A stretch of DNA of 21,325 nucleotides from the NCBI GenBank assembly GCA_016789245.1, contig JAEURM010000007.1, positions 1-21,325 on the forward strand, written 5' to 3'. The notes beneath the pieces were generated by a model that worked only from the letters and a program-made list of their open reading frames with translations, searched no databases and was not told the DNA's origin. Both the position numbers and the translations under genes were made by a program. Of the stretch, positions 14,803-21,325 are shown piece by piece; position 1 is the first letter of the stretch, and the number at the start of each line of letters is the position of its first letter. Source of the stretch: Anaerolineales bacterium (lineage in GTDB: Bacteria > Chloroflexota > Anaerolineae > Anaerolineales > UBA6663).

Positions 14803-15882
14803 ATGCGTTATTTACCTCCCACCCGCCACATCAACTTGTTGGCCACTCTGCGGCAGGAACGCCGCTTGCCTTTTGCCGGAAATGTGGTGGTGCGCGCCGG
14901 TGAGCGCGTGGCCGCCACCGATGTAGTGGCTCAAGCCGAAGTGGCCGAAAACCACTTGCTCAAAGATGTGGCGCGTGAACTCGGTGTGCCGCGTGATAAA
15001 GTGGCCACGTACATCGTTAAAGAAGAAGGGGAAACAGTGGAGAAGGGCGAAGCCATCGCCATCCGTAAAACATTCCTAGGTCAGCAAACAATTACATCTC
15101 CGGTGCGGGGCCGCGTGGCCATTGTGGCCGAAGGCCGTGTTTTGCTGGTGGGCCTCTCGCCCATGCAATTGCGCGCGGGCGTGCCCGGTGAAGTGGTGAA
15201 TGTGGTAGAAAACCACGGCGTGGTGATTGAGCTCACCGGTGCCATTATGGATGGCGCATGGGGCAATGGGCAAGAAGATACTTCTGTTTTGCGTCTGCTC
15301 ACTGATGCGGCCAACGGCGTTCTACAACTCGCCCAGTTGGATTTGGCCCTCCGAGGCGTAATTGTGGCCGCGGCCCGCGTAGAAGACCCAAGTGTGTTTA
15401 GCAAACTCCAAGAAGTGGGTGTGCGGGGTTTGGTTTTGGCTAGCGCCACCGCCGAGCAAATTGCCGCTCTGCAAAACCTTACCTTTCCGGTAATGGTGAG
15501 CGAGGGTTTTGGGGCATACGGTTTTTGTGAGCCAGCTTTTCAAATTCTAAAAACCGGCAACACGCGCGAAGCATGGCTGAACGCGCAAGCCGCTGATTTG
15601 CGCAAGAACATGCGCCCGCACCTAGTGGTGCCCGTGCCCGGCGCGGCCAGCCAACCGCCTGCTATGCCACTGGATGGTGAATTGCTTCAGGAAGGCAAGC
15701 GCGTGCGCGTGGTGCGCGGGCCAGATTTTGGCCGCTTGGGAACCGTCATTGGCCTGAGTGACCGGGCTATCCCGCTGGCCAACGGCGTGCGGAGCCATGT
15801 CGCCGCCGTTACACTCGATGAAGCCCGTGGTTCTCGGCCTACCGTCTCGGTGCCATTCGCAAATTTAGAGCTTCTGGAGTAA
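14803..15882 (+). CDS. Barrel-sandwich plus KOW-like domain protein of unknown function
   Basis: A 359-residue soluble protein, not recognised as a named family. Residues about 20-130 look like a barrel-sandwich hybrid (biotinyl/lipoyl-like): 'VVRAGERV', 'IVKEEGETVEKGEAIAI' and 'ITSPVRGRVAIVAEGRVLLVG' give the usual turn pattern, but no modifiable lysine is in an M-K-M context. The middle (about 175-260) is an alpha/beta region (LRGVIVAAARVEDPSVFSKL...VRGLVLASATAEQIAAL). The C-terminus (298-359) is KOW-like, starting GKRVRVVRGPDFGRLGTVIGL and ending in PFANLELLE. KOW folds bind RNA or proteins in transcription and ribosome factors. It follows the MutL-like gene by 91 bases that contain hairpin copy B, and no Shine-Dalgarno precedes its ATG, so it may also have its own leaderless start. 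Context suggests it belongs to the same system. Confidence 0.75.
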   Translation: MRYLPPTRHINLLATLRQERRLPFAGNVVVRAGERVAATDVVAQAEVAENHLLKDVARELGVPRDKVATYIVKEEGETVEKGEAIAIRKTFLGQQTITSPVRGRVAIVAEGRVLLVGLSPMQLRAGVPGEVVNVVENHGVVIELTGAIMDGAWGNGQEDTSVLRLLTDAANGVLQLAQLDLALRGVIVAAARVEDPSVFSKLQEVGVRGLVLASATAEQIAALQNLTFPVMVSEGFGAYGFCEPAFQILKTGNTREAWLNAQAADLRKNMRPHLVVPVPGAASQPPAMPLDGELLQEGKRVRVVRGPDFGRLGTVIGLSDRAIPLANGVRSHVAAVTLDEARGSRPTVSVPFANLELLE

Positions 15883-15923
15883 TCTACGCCGCCATATCGC
15901 CCGCGCAGGGTGAATATGGATTC

Positions 15924-15930
15924 AAGGAGA
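15924..15930 (+). promoter_or_regulatory. Strong Shine-Dalgarno deciding the start of the LPNTG protein
   Basis: AAGGAGA lies 6 bases before the ATG at 15937, which selects it over in-frame start codons at 15910, 15916 and 15943. Confidence 0.75.
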
Positions 15931-15936
15931 GTACCA

Positions 15937-16656
15937 ATGTCAATGGAAGATCCCAACACGCCACTGGACGGCGACTTAGAAGAATCACCGGCTCCGGCTG
16001 GCCCCAATCGCACCTTTATCTACATTCTCATTGGCTTGGGTGTGTTGATGTTTGTAATGCTGGCTGGTATTGCCGGTGTATTTTTGCTGGGCGGCAACCG
16101 CACCACCGCCCGCGCCACCGAAGTGGCCGCCCGTGAAGCGACCAATGCCGCTGTGCAAGCCACCAATGACACCATTGTGGCCGAAGCTACGCAAAATGCT
16201 ATTAGCCGCGCGGCTACGGCGGACGCCATTGCCACACAAGCCGCCATCCCCAACACCGCCACACCCACCGAGACGCCGCTTCCCACAGAAACTCCACTTC
16301 CTACGGAAACATCTCTGCCCACTGAAACGCCTCTGCCTTCTGATACACCCGCCGCGGGCACGCCAGATGGCGGGCAAGGTGGCGCGGCCACGGGCACACC
16401 CGGAACTCCCGGCACGCCGGATGGTGGGCAAGCGGGCGGCGTAACCGCCACTGTCACGCCCACGCGTTTAGCGGGCGCTGGTGGCACGGCCACAGGTACA
16501 CCCTTGGTCGGTAGCCTCACCCGCACCCCGTCACCCACGGCTTTGCCTAACACTGGCTTTGCCGATGAAGTGGGCATTCCGATGCTGGTCATTCTCACCA
16601 TGGCATTGATTGCCGTTATTCTGGTAGTGCGCCGCTTGCGCATGAACCTGCGCTAA
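15937..16656 (+). CDS. Surface protein with Thr/Pro stalk and LPNTG C-terminal signal
   Basis: A 239-residue protein, with its start chosen by the AAGGAGA at 15924-15930. A short acidic cytoplasmic tail leads to a membrane segment (27-51), then an Ala/Thr-rich probable coiled or helical stretch (about 55-105). A low-complexity Thr/Pro/Gly stalk follows, with TETPLP repeats and GTPGTPDGGQ segments. At the C-terminus LPNTG (203-207) is followed by a hydrophobic segment (214-231) and a basic tail (RRLRMNLR). That order is the classic LPXTG sortase signal. Both ends are membrane-embedded, so the stalk could form an external loop or be cut and anchored by a sortase. No sortase gene lies in the window. 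It comes 54 bases after the KOW-like gene and is followed by a terminator, so it may be the last gene of the cluster. Confidence 0.82.
   Translation: MSMEDPNTPLDGDLEESPAPAGPNRTFIYILIGLGVLMFVMLAGIAGVFLLGGNRTTARATEVAAREATNAAVQATNDTIVAEATQNAISRAATADAIATQAAIPNTATPTETPLPTETPLPTETSLPTETPLPSDTPAAGTPDGGQGGAATGTPGTPGTPDGGQAGGVTATVTPTRLAGAGGTATGTPLVGSLTRTPSPTALPNTGFADEVGIPMLVILTMALIAVILVVRRLRMNLR
16264..16350 (+). repeat. Short tandem repeat encoding TETPLP units
   Basis: About four imperfect 18-base units encode PTETPLP-type repeats within the stalk of the LPNTG protein. Synonymous changes separate the units, so it is not a fresh slippage tract. Confidence 0.7.
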
Positions 16657-16680
16657 GGGTTGCCATTTTCTAACGCACAA

Positions 16681-16709
16681 GGCCAGCGGCACAAACCGCT
16701 GGCCTTTTT
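16681..16709 (+). terminator. Intrinsic terminator after the LPNTG protein gene
   Basis: A perfect 9-bp GC-rich stem (16681-16689 with 16696-16704), extendable by two A-T pairs, with a 6-base loop, followed by TTTTTCTTTTTC. It lies 24 bases after the stop and closes the 7099-16656 cluster. Confidence 0.92.
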
Positions 16710-16727
16710 CTTTTTCCCCAATTCTTG

Positions 16728-16733
16728 GATAAT
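16728..16733 (+). promoter_or_regulatory. -10-like element GATAAT, probable leaderless start of the ATPase gene
   Basis: GATAAT ends 6 bases before the ATG at 16740. No Shine-Dalgarno is present and no clear -35 can be assigned, because the region upstream is the T tract of the preceding terminator. Confidence 0.5.
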
Positions 16734-16739
16734 CACCTT

Positions 16740-18068
16740 ATGCCGCTTCCTTTTCAATCCATTCGTTCCACCTACGTTACCCAGCTCTTGAGCATTTTGG
16801 CCCGCGGTGAGTGTGCGGCCATTTATGGCCTCAGCAACACTGGCAAAAGCCCGCTCTTACGGGCCTTGCCCGCCGAAGAAAATTTGGCGCAGTATGCCCA
16901 ATTGGCCCATCAGGCCGGTACTTTGGTGTATGTGGATTGCAACCGCGTTGTAGAACTAACCGCCGCCGGTTTTTTTGAAGTGGTGGTGCGCTCCCTCATT
17001 GAAACGTTGGAAGACGTTAATTATTTATCAGGCGAATTGCTGAACCAATTGCGTGAGCATCACAATCACCTCACCGTTTCGGCCACGCCTTTTCAGGCCT
17101 CGCTGGCCTTCAATAACGCCATTTCTGATACTTGCTCCCAACTCAACCGCAATTTGATTTTGCTCTTGGATGAGTTTGATGAAGTGTACGCCGCGCTGGA
17201 AGGCCGCCCCTTGTTGAATTTGCGTGCGCTCAAAGATAAATTCCAAACCCAATTGGCGTACGTCACGGCCACCACGCGGCCCTTGAATGACCCGGCCTTC
17301 CGGGGTGAAAACGAGTTTGCCGAATTGTTCATGGTGAATCAGTTACCTCTGCGCTTGCTGAGTGAAGCCGATTCCCGCCGCGTGATTGACGAACTGAGTG
17401 GCGAGAAATTATCGGCGCACACGCGCTCCGCGCTCCTCAAAGCCGCTGGTGGGCATTTTGGTTTGCTCAATGCCCTAACGCATGCCGCCACGCACCAGCC
17501 CGCTAACTTCATGCATGATCCCAACGTGCGGGCGGAGTGTTTGAAGTTGTGGAACCAACTGCGGCCTGAAGAACAAGTGGCCCTCAAAACGCTCGTTACC
17601 ACGCCGGATGATGGGTTGAACTCGCATGACCGAGCGCGCTTGAATACGTTTGGGCTGATTACGGACGACGGGCAAATCTTTTCAGAGTTGTTTGCTTCTT
17701 TTGTGCGGTCACAAAACGCTATGCCCGAGGTGACCACCCTCGGCATCCGGGTGGATGATGATGCAGGCGAAGTGTGGGTGGAAGGTGTAAAAGTTACCGT
17801 CCTCACCGATTTAGAATACCGGCTTATGCGGCTGTTGCACCAACGCGTTGACCGGCTGACCACGAAAGAGCAAATTGTGGAAACGGTGTGGGGCGGGCAG
17901 TATCTAGACCGAGTGGATGATGCTCGCATTGAGAAATTAGTGAGCCGTCTGCGCGCCAAAATTGAACCGGAGCCGTTGCATCCACGCTATCTGCTCACCC
18001 AACGGGGGCGCGGCTATAAACTCGTCAGCCGCCCAATGGATGACCGTGATACTGAAGACCTGCCATGA
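16740..18068 (+). CDS. AAA/STAND-like ATPase fused to an OmpR/PhoB-type winged helix
   Basis: A 442-residue cytoplasmic regulator. The P-loop is GLSNTGKS (30-37) and the Walker B is LILLLDEFDE (139-148), with a TTR segment after the next strand in a sensor-like position. The C-terminal part (about 345-430) is a winged helix of the OmpR/PhoB type: 'LTDLEYRLMRLLHQRVDRLTTKEQIVETVWG', then 'VSRLRAKIEPEPLHPRYLLTQRGRGYKL', the usual recognition helix and wing. It has no receiver domain. I start it at the ATG at 16740, not the in-frame TTG at 16725, because that TTG lies next to the -10-like hexamer. Its stop overlaps the start of the receiver-histidine kinase (ATGA), so the two are translationally coupled. 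It probably binds DNA in an ATP-controlled way; the target is unknown. Confidence 0.87.
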   Translation: MPLPFQSIRSTYVTQLLSILARGECAAIYGLSNTGKSPLLRALPAEENLAQYAQLAHQAGTLVYVDCNRVVELTAAGFFEVVVRSLIETLEDVNYLSGELLNQLREHHNHLTVSATPFQASLAFNNAISDTCSQLNRNLILLLDEFDEVYAALEGRPLLNLRALKDKFQTQLAYVTATTRPLNDPAFRGENEFAELFMVNQLPLRLLSEADSRRVIDELSGEKLSAHTRSALLKAAGGHFGLLNALTHAATHQPANFMHDPNVRAECLKLWNQLRPEEQVALKTLVTTPDDGLNSHDRARLNTFGLITDDGQIFSELFASFVRSQNAMPEVTTLGIRVDDDAGEVWVEGVKVTVLTDLEYRLMRLLHQRVDRLTTKEQIVETVWGGQYLDRVDDARIEKLVSRLRAKIEPEPLHPRYLLTQRGRGYKLVSRPMDDRDTEDLP

Positions 18069-19183
18069 GTTCTGACCGGATTCTGGTGGTTGAAGACGAT
18101 GCCGCAGTCCTTTCCGGCGTGCGCGATACACTGGAATTGGCCGGTTATCAGGTAACGGTTTCGGCTAACGCCCTAGAAGCGCTGGCCCAGCTAGAACGCT
18201 TTAGCCCCGATTTGATTTTGTGCGATGTGATGATGCCGCGCATGAATGGCTATGAGTTGTTTGAAGCCGTGCGCGCCCGCCCGGAACTGACTGAAGTCCC
18301 CTTCATCTTTCTCACGGCCAAAGGCACCAAAAAAGATATTCACCGCGGTAAAGAATTGGGCGTGGATGATTATGTGGTGAAGCCGTTTGATGAGAACGAT
18401 TTGCTGGTGGCCATCCGCAATAAATTGCACCGCCGTGCGGAATTGGAAAAATCCCGCCAACGGCAAATGGCAGAACTCAAGCAAAACATCCTCACTACGC
18501 TCAACCATGAGTTTCGCACCCCACTGACCCACATCACCACGTATTTAGAAGTATTACAACAGCAAAACCCCTCGCTTCAATCCGATGAATTCCGTAGTTA
18601 TGTGGATGTGATTTATGCTGGCGCGGAGCGGTTACAGCAGTTAGTGCGCGATTTTATTTTATTGGCCGAAATCCAGACCGGTGAAACCAAGCAGGCTTTT
18701 GAAAGCCGCGCGGAAGTTTCGCCGGAAGTGGTGAGCCTGATTTACACTGCCTCCCAACGCTTTGCCGCCGCCGCCCACGCCCGCCAAATTAGAATTGAAG
18801 TGTGCCTGCCCGCCACGCCCTTGCCCGATATTCGGCTAGACCGGGAGTATTTGGGTGAAGCCATTAACCGCTTAGTGGAGAATGCGTTGAAATTTTCACC
18901 GCCGGGCCGGGGGCCAATCACGCTCCGCGCGCACGCAAATAATGAGTGGGTAGAAGTGGAGATTGAAGATCACGGCGTGGGCATTAAGCCCACGCACTTG
19001 CAATCTATCTTTCAATTGTTTTACCAAAGCCAACGTCACACCCGCGAACAGCAGGGCATTGGCTCCGGCCTCACCATTGCCCAAGAATTAGTGCGCCTGC
19101 ACGGTGGCAACCTGCGCGTGAAGAGCGAGTTGGGGCAGGGCAGTATTTTTACTATTGAGTTGCCAATTTTTCGCTCAAACTAA
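18065..19183 (+). CDS. Soluble receiver-histidine kinase hybrid
   Basis: A 372-residue cytoplasmic signalling protein without membrane segments. The N-terminal receiver has the acidic pair Asp11/Asp12, phospho-acceptor Asp54 (LILCDVMMP), Thr84 and Lys106 (YVVKPF). A helical linker leads to a HisKA domain with His148 in LNHEFRTPL. The ATPase domain shows an N box (RLVENALKFSP), a G1 box (EDHGVGI), an F box (FQLFYQ) and a G2 box (GIGSGLTIA). All catalytic residues appear present. The receiver comes before the kinase, the reverse of common hybrid kinases, and there is no output domain. The overlapping upstream gene encodes a winged helix without a receiver, so the pair may together form one pathway. 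The signal is not apparent. Confidence 0.93.
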   Translation: MSSDRILVVEDDAAVLSGVRDTLELAGYQVTVSANALEALAQLERFSPDLILCDVMMPRMNGYELFEAVRARPELTEVPFIFLTAKGTKKDIHRGKELGVDDYVVKPFDENDLLVAIRNKLHRRAELEKSRQRQMAELKQNILTTLNHEFRTPLTHITTYLEVLQQQNPSLQSDEFRSYVDVIYAGAERLQQLVRDFILLAEIQTGETKQAFESRAEVSPEVVSLIYTASQRFAAAAHARQIRIEVCLPATPLPDIRLDREYLGEAINRLVENALKFSPPGRGPITLRAHANNEWVEVEIEDHGVGIKPTHLQSIFQLFYQSQRHTREQQGIGSGLTIAQELVRLHGGNLRVKSELGQGSIFTIELPIFRSN

Positions 19184-19185
19184 GT

Positions 19186-19191
19186 TAAACT
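19186..19191 (+). promoter_or_regulatory. -10-like element TAAACT before the HAD hydrolase gene
   Basis: TAAACT ends 7 bases before the ATG at 19199 and overlaps a direct repeat of AAACTAAG that includes the stop codon of the preceding kinase gene. No Shine-Dalgarno is present. A TTGCCA at 19160-19165 is 20 bases away, too far for a standard -35. Confidence 0.4.
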
Positions 19192-19198
19192 AAGCCCT

Positions 19199-19921
19199 AT
19201 GTCACTCGCCGCCATTTTGTTTGATTTAGACGGAACGCTTCGCCACAATGAGCCGGAAGGCTTTTTAATGTATGTGGAATATCTAGCAGAGTTGGGTCAC
19301 ACACTCACGCCCGAGCAACGCGCGCACGGCGAACGCTGGACGCACTATTACTGGTCAGTGGCGCCGGAACTGCAAGATGATATTGAAGCGTACGGGCCGG
19401 ATTCACCAGAATTTTGGGCCAAGTATTCGGAGCGGCAAATTGCGGCTTTACGTATTGATGACCCCGCCAATAGCCTTGCCCAGCAAGTCAATCAATTATT
19501 TACAGAGCGCTATAAACCCACCAACCGCGTGCCGGAGGATGTGCCACCCACGCTGGAGCGTTTGCGGCAGGCGGGTTACACGGTGGGTTTGGTTTCCAAC
19601 CGCCTCGGTTCACTGGAGGGCGTTGCCAAAGATTTGGGCCTGAGTGATTACTTTCACTTCACGCTCTCTGCTGGGCAGGCTGGCGCGTGGAAGCCCTCAC
19701 CCAAGATTTTTGAACGCGCGCTGGAGTTGGCGCAATGCTCTGCCTACCGCGCCATGTACGTGGGAGATAATTTTTACGCGGATGTGGAGGGCGCGCGCGG
19801 TGCGGGCCTGCAGCCAGTGCTGATTGATCCGCGCGGCTTATTTCCCGAAGCCGGCTGTCCCGTCATCCACCGCATCAGTGATTTGCTCACGCTCGTGCCG
19901 TTAAATGGGGAAGTGAAGTAA
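19199..19921 (+). CDS. HAD-superfamily hydrolase (phosphatase-like)
   Basis: A 240-residue soluble enzyme with all HAD motifs. Motif I is FDLDGT (Asp9 nucleophile, Asp11), motif II is VSNR, motif III is the lysine in GAWKPSPKIF, and motif IV is YVGDNFYADVEGARGAG. The helical cap between motifs I and II (about 17-105) is of the C1 type seen in phosphoglycolate phosphatase and haloacid dehalogenase relatives. The substrate cannot be told from sequence. It starts 15 bases after the histidine kinase gene; that spacer holds a -10-like element, so it may be transcribed alone. Confidence 0.9.
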   Translation: MSLAAILFDLDGTLRHNEPEGFLMYVEYLAELGHTLTPEQRAHGERWTHYYWSVAPELQDDIEAYGPDSPEFWAKYSERQIAALRIDDPANSLAQQVNQLFTERYKPTNRVPEDVPPTLERLRQAGYTVGLVSNRLGSLEGVAKDLGLSDYFHFTLSAGQAGAWKPSPKIFERALELAQCSAYRAMYVGDNFYADVEGARGAGLQPVLIDPRGLFPEAGCPVIHRISDLLTLVPLNGEVK

Positions 19922-19989
19922 GGCCAGACGGGTCTTAAGCTTGTCAATTCCACCGCAAGATTTCGGTAGCCGCTGCCCCCGCGCTGACT

Positions 19990-19995
19990 TACACT
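19990..19995 (+). promoter_or_regulatory. -10-like element TACACT, probable leaderless start of ada
   Basis: TACACT ends 6 bases before the ATG at 20002 with no Shine-Dalgarno between. No clear -35 or Ada box is visible in the 80-base spacer 19922-20001. Confidence 0.5.
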
Positions 19996-20001
19996 GAGCG
20001 C

Positions 20002-21060
20002 ATGAACACTCAAACCCACACCCTTGATGATTTGCGCTGGCAAGCGGTGCTGAGCCGCGACGCGTTATATGACGGCCAGTTTGTAACGGCCGTGCGCACC
20101 ACCAAAATTTATTGCCGCCCGTCTTGCCCGGCCCGCACCCCTAAACGCGAAAACGTCTCGTTCTTTGCTACGCCGGAGCAAGCCGAGATTGCCGGTTACC
20201 GCGCGTGCAAACGGTGCCAGCCCGATACATTCACCTCGCGTGAGCCACATCTAGAATTGGTACAAAAAGTCTGCCGTGCGCTAGAAGCACAGACCGAGCC
20301 AACACTTTCACTTACCCAACTGGCTAAGCAATTTCACCTCAGCGCCTATCATTTGCAACGCACGTTCAAACGCATTGTGGGTGTTACGCCTAAACAATAC
20401 GCGCTGGCGGTGCGGGTGCAACGCTTTAAAGATGAACTGCGCCAAACGCGCACGGTAACCGATGCGGCGTTGAGCGCCGGTTACAACGGCAGTAGCCGCG
20501 TGTATGAACACCCGGCGTTAGGCATGAAGCCGCTGGAATATAAGCAGGGCGGGGCGGCGGAAATTGCCTACGCGGTGGTTCAATCGGCTTTGGGGTATTT
20601 GCTGGTGGCCGCCACGCCGCGCGGCATTTGCTCCGTGAAGTTGGGCGGCAACAAGCGGGCGCTGGAGGGCGAACTGCGGAATGAGTTCCCATCGGCGTCT
20701 CTTTTGCCGGAGCAGGCTTCATTACAAAATTGGGTCAGCACTATCACCGAGTATTTGGCGGGTGAGCAACCGCACTTGGATTTGCCCACTGATGTGCGCG
20801 CCACGGCCTTTCAACATCGCGTGTGGGAAGAATTGCGCCGCATTCCGTTGGGCCAAACGCTCACCTACAGCCAAGTGGCGGAACGCATTGGCAATCCTAA
20901 AGCGGTGCGCGCTGTGGCCCGGGCTTGCGCCGTCAATCCTACAGCGCTGGTAGTGCCCTGCCACCGTGTCATTGGCACGGATAAGAAATTGCACGGTTAC
21001 CGCTGGGGTTTGGAGCGCAAGGCTAAGTTGCTGACGCAAGAAAAACGAATGACTGAGTGA
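20002..21060 (+). CDS. ada: Ada: methylphosphotriester/O6-methylguanine-DNA methyltransferase and AraC-type regulator
   Basis: A 352-residue protein with the full Ada architecture. The N-terminal zinc domain has Cys38, Cys42, Cys69 and Cys72 (YCRPSC and CKRC), the same positions as in E. coli Ada, where Cys38 takes the methyl group from phosphotriesters. An AraC-type helix-turn-helix region follows (about 88-180, with LTQLAKQFHLSAYHLQRTFKRIVGVTPKQY). The C-terminal methyltransferase has the PCHRV active site with Cys320, which accepts the methyl from O6-methylguanine. The length is close to the usual 350 or so. In E. coli the methylated N-terminal domain turns Ada into an activator of its own gene. 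A small membrane-protein gene begins 4 bases after the stop. Confidence 0.96.
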   Translation: MNTQTHTLDDLRWQAVLSRDALYDGQFVTAVRTTKIYCRPSCPARTPKRENVSFFATPEQAEIAGYRACKRCQPDTFTSREPHLELVQKVCRALEAQTEPTLSLTQLAKQFHLSAYHLQRTFKRIVGVTPKQYALAVRVQRFKDELRQTRTVTDAALSAGYNGSSRVYEHPALGMKPLEYKQGGAAEIAYAVVQSALGYLLVAATPRGICSVKLGGNKRALEGELRNEFPSASLLPEQASLQNWVSTITEYLAGEQPHLDLPTDVRATAFQHRVWEELRRIPLGQTLTYSQVAERIGNPKAVRAVARACAVNPTALVVPCHRVIGTDKKLHGYRWGLERKAKLLTQEKRMTE

Positions 21061-21064
21061 AATA

Positions 21065-21301
21065 ATGTTGAGCGCCAGCCAAGTATTTAGGATTCTTTTC
21101 TTATTAGTGTTCAGCGGGTTATTGCTTGTGCTGGCTTATCGTGTCAGGAGTGGGCGTTTGATTTGGTTTGTAGTGGCTTTCAGTTTTGGTATGTTGTTAT
21201 TTATTCTCGATGTGCTTTCAATAGCGGGTGTCGCCGTTTTTTTAATAGGAGCTTTCGTTATTATTGGTTTGCTGGCCTATTTGAAAGTGATATTGATGTA
21301 G
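21065..21301 (+). CDS. Small membrane protein, AT-rich
   Basis: A 78-residue hydrophobic protein, not recognised. Three hydrophobic stretches (about 7-24, 32-49 and 52-77) with RVRSGR between the first two suggest a short two- or three-span protein. It starts 4 bases after the ada stop and could be cotranscribed, but its base composition is clearly more AT-rich than ada and it lacks a good Shine-Dalgarno. No function is inferred. Confidence 0.6.
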   Translation: MLSASQVFRILFLLVFSGLLLVLAYRVRSGRLIWFVVAFSFGMLLFILDVLSIAGVAVFLIGAFVIIGLLAYLKVILM

Positions 21302-21325
21302 AATGAGTCGCAGGGACAACAGGTG

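Noticed and set aside
16020..16643. 207-residue minus-strand frame opposite the LPNTG protein gene
   Set aside because: Val/Gly-rich product that follows from the Thr/Pro repeats on the other strand.
19922..20001. Ada box or regulatory operator before ada
   Set aside because: I looked for an AAAGCGCA-type or A/B-box sequence in the 80-base spacer and found no convincing match.

Overview
The window is about 21.3 kb of a bacterial chromosome, most likely from the phylum Chloroflexota (Anaerolineae-like). This rests on recognition of gene content, not on a search: a MutL-type ASKHA protein inside a cluster of membrane proteins that includes a DUF6754 protein, a motor-less protein resembling the XPB/Ssl2 helicase C-terminal domain, an AAA ATPase fused to a winged helix and paired with a receiver-histidine kinase, and an LPNTG-type C-terminal tail. 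Base composition is moderately GC-rich, with two visibly AT-richer genes (about 2010-2939 and 21065-21301). I see no tRNA, rRNA, CRISPR array, transposase or phage gene, and no gene-free stretch longer than about 200 bases.

Layout. (1) 1-1199: the 3' end of an unidentified gene, then a membrane-anchored diheme cytochrome c ending at a strong intrinsic terminator. (2) 1223-2939: an unpaired CoA-transferase subunit B and an AT-rich membrane protein. (3) 2997-6903, minus strand: a lipid/diacylglycerol kinase, a Helicase_C_3-like protein and galactokinase. (4) 7099-16656, plus strand: a long run of tightly packed, often overlapping genes of unknown function. They encode a small protein, a DUF6754 membrane protein, a six-TM protein, a 1177-residue zinc-ribbon membrane protein with 25 'PDWL' motifs, another polytopic protein, a MutL/GlmL-family ASKHA protein, a barrel-sandwich/KOW-like protein and an LPNTG-tailed surface protein. 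(5) 16740-19183: an AAA ATPase-winged helix protein overlapping a receiver-histidine kinase. (6) 19199-21301: a HAD hydrolase, the Ada DNA-alkylation repair/regulator protein and a small membrane protein.

How the genes work together. Region 4 is the part most likely to be an undescribed system. Its overlapping starts and stops suggest one transcript, it has one clear promoter at the front, and its products are mostly membrane proteins plus one actin-fold ATPase-like protein. The PDWL motifs sit on the predicted cytoplasmic side and resemble the C-terminal peptide of FtsZ that binds the actin-like protein FtsA. A multivalent membrane scaffold that binds an ASKHA or division partner is a testable idea, but it is only inference.

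Two genome-level habits also show. Genes that start a transcription unit often have a -10-like hexamer 6-8 bases before the ATG and no Shine-Dalgarno, so their mRNAs are probably leaderless. Two intergenic hairpins share outer arms and mismatch positions while their core base pairs differ in a compensatory way, so they look like members of one dispersed repeat family.
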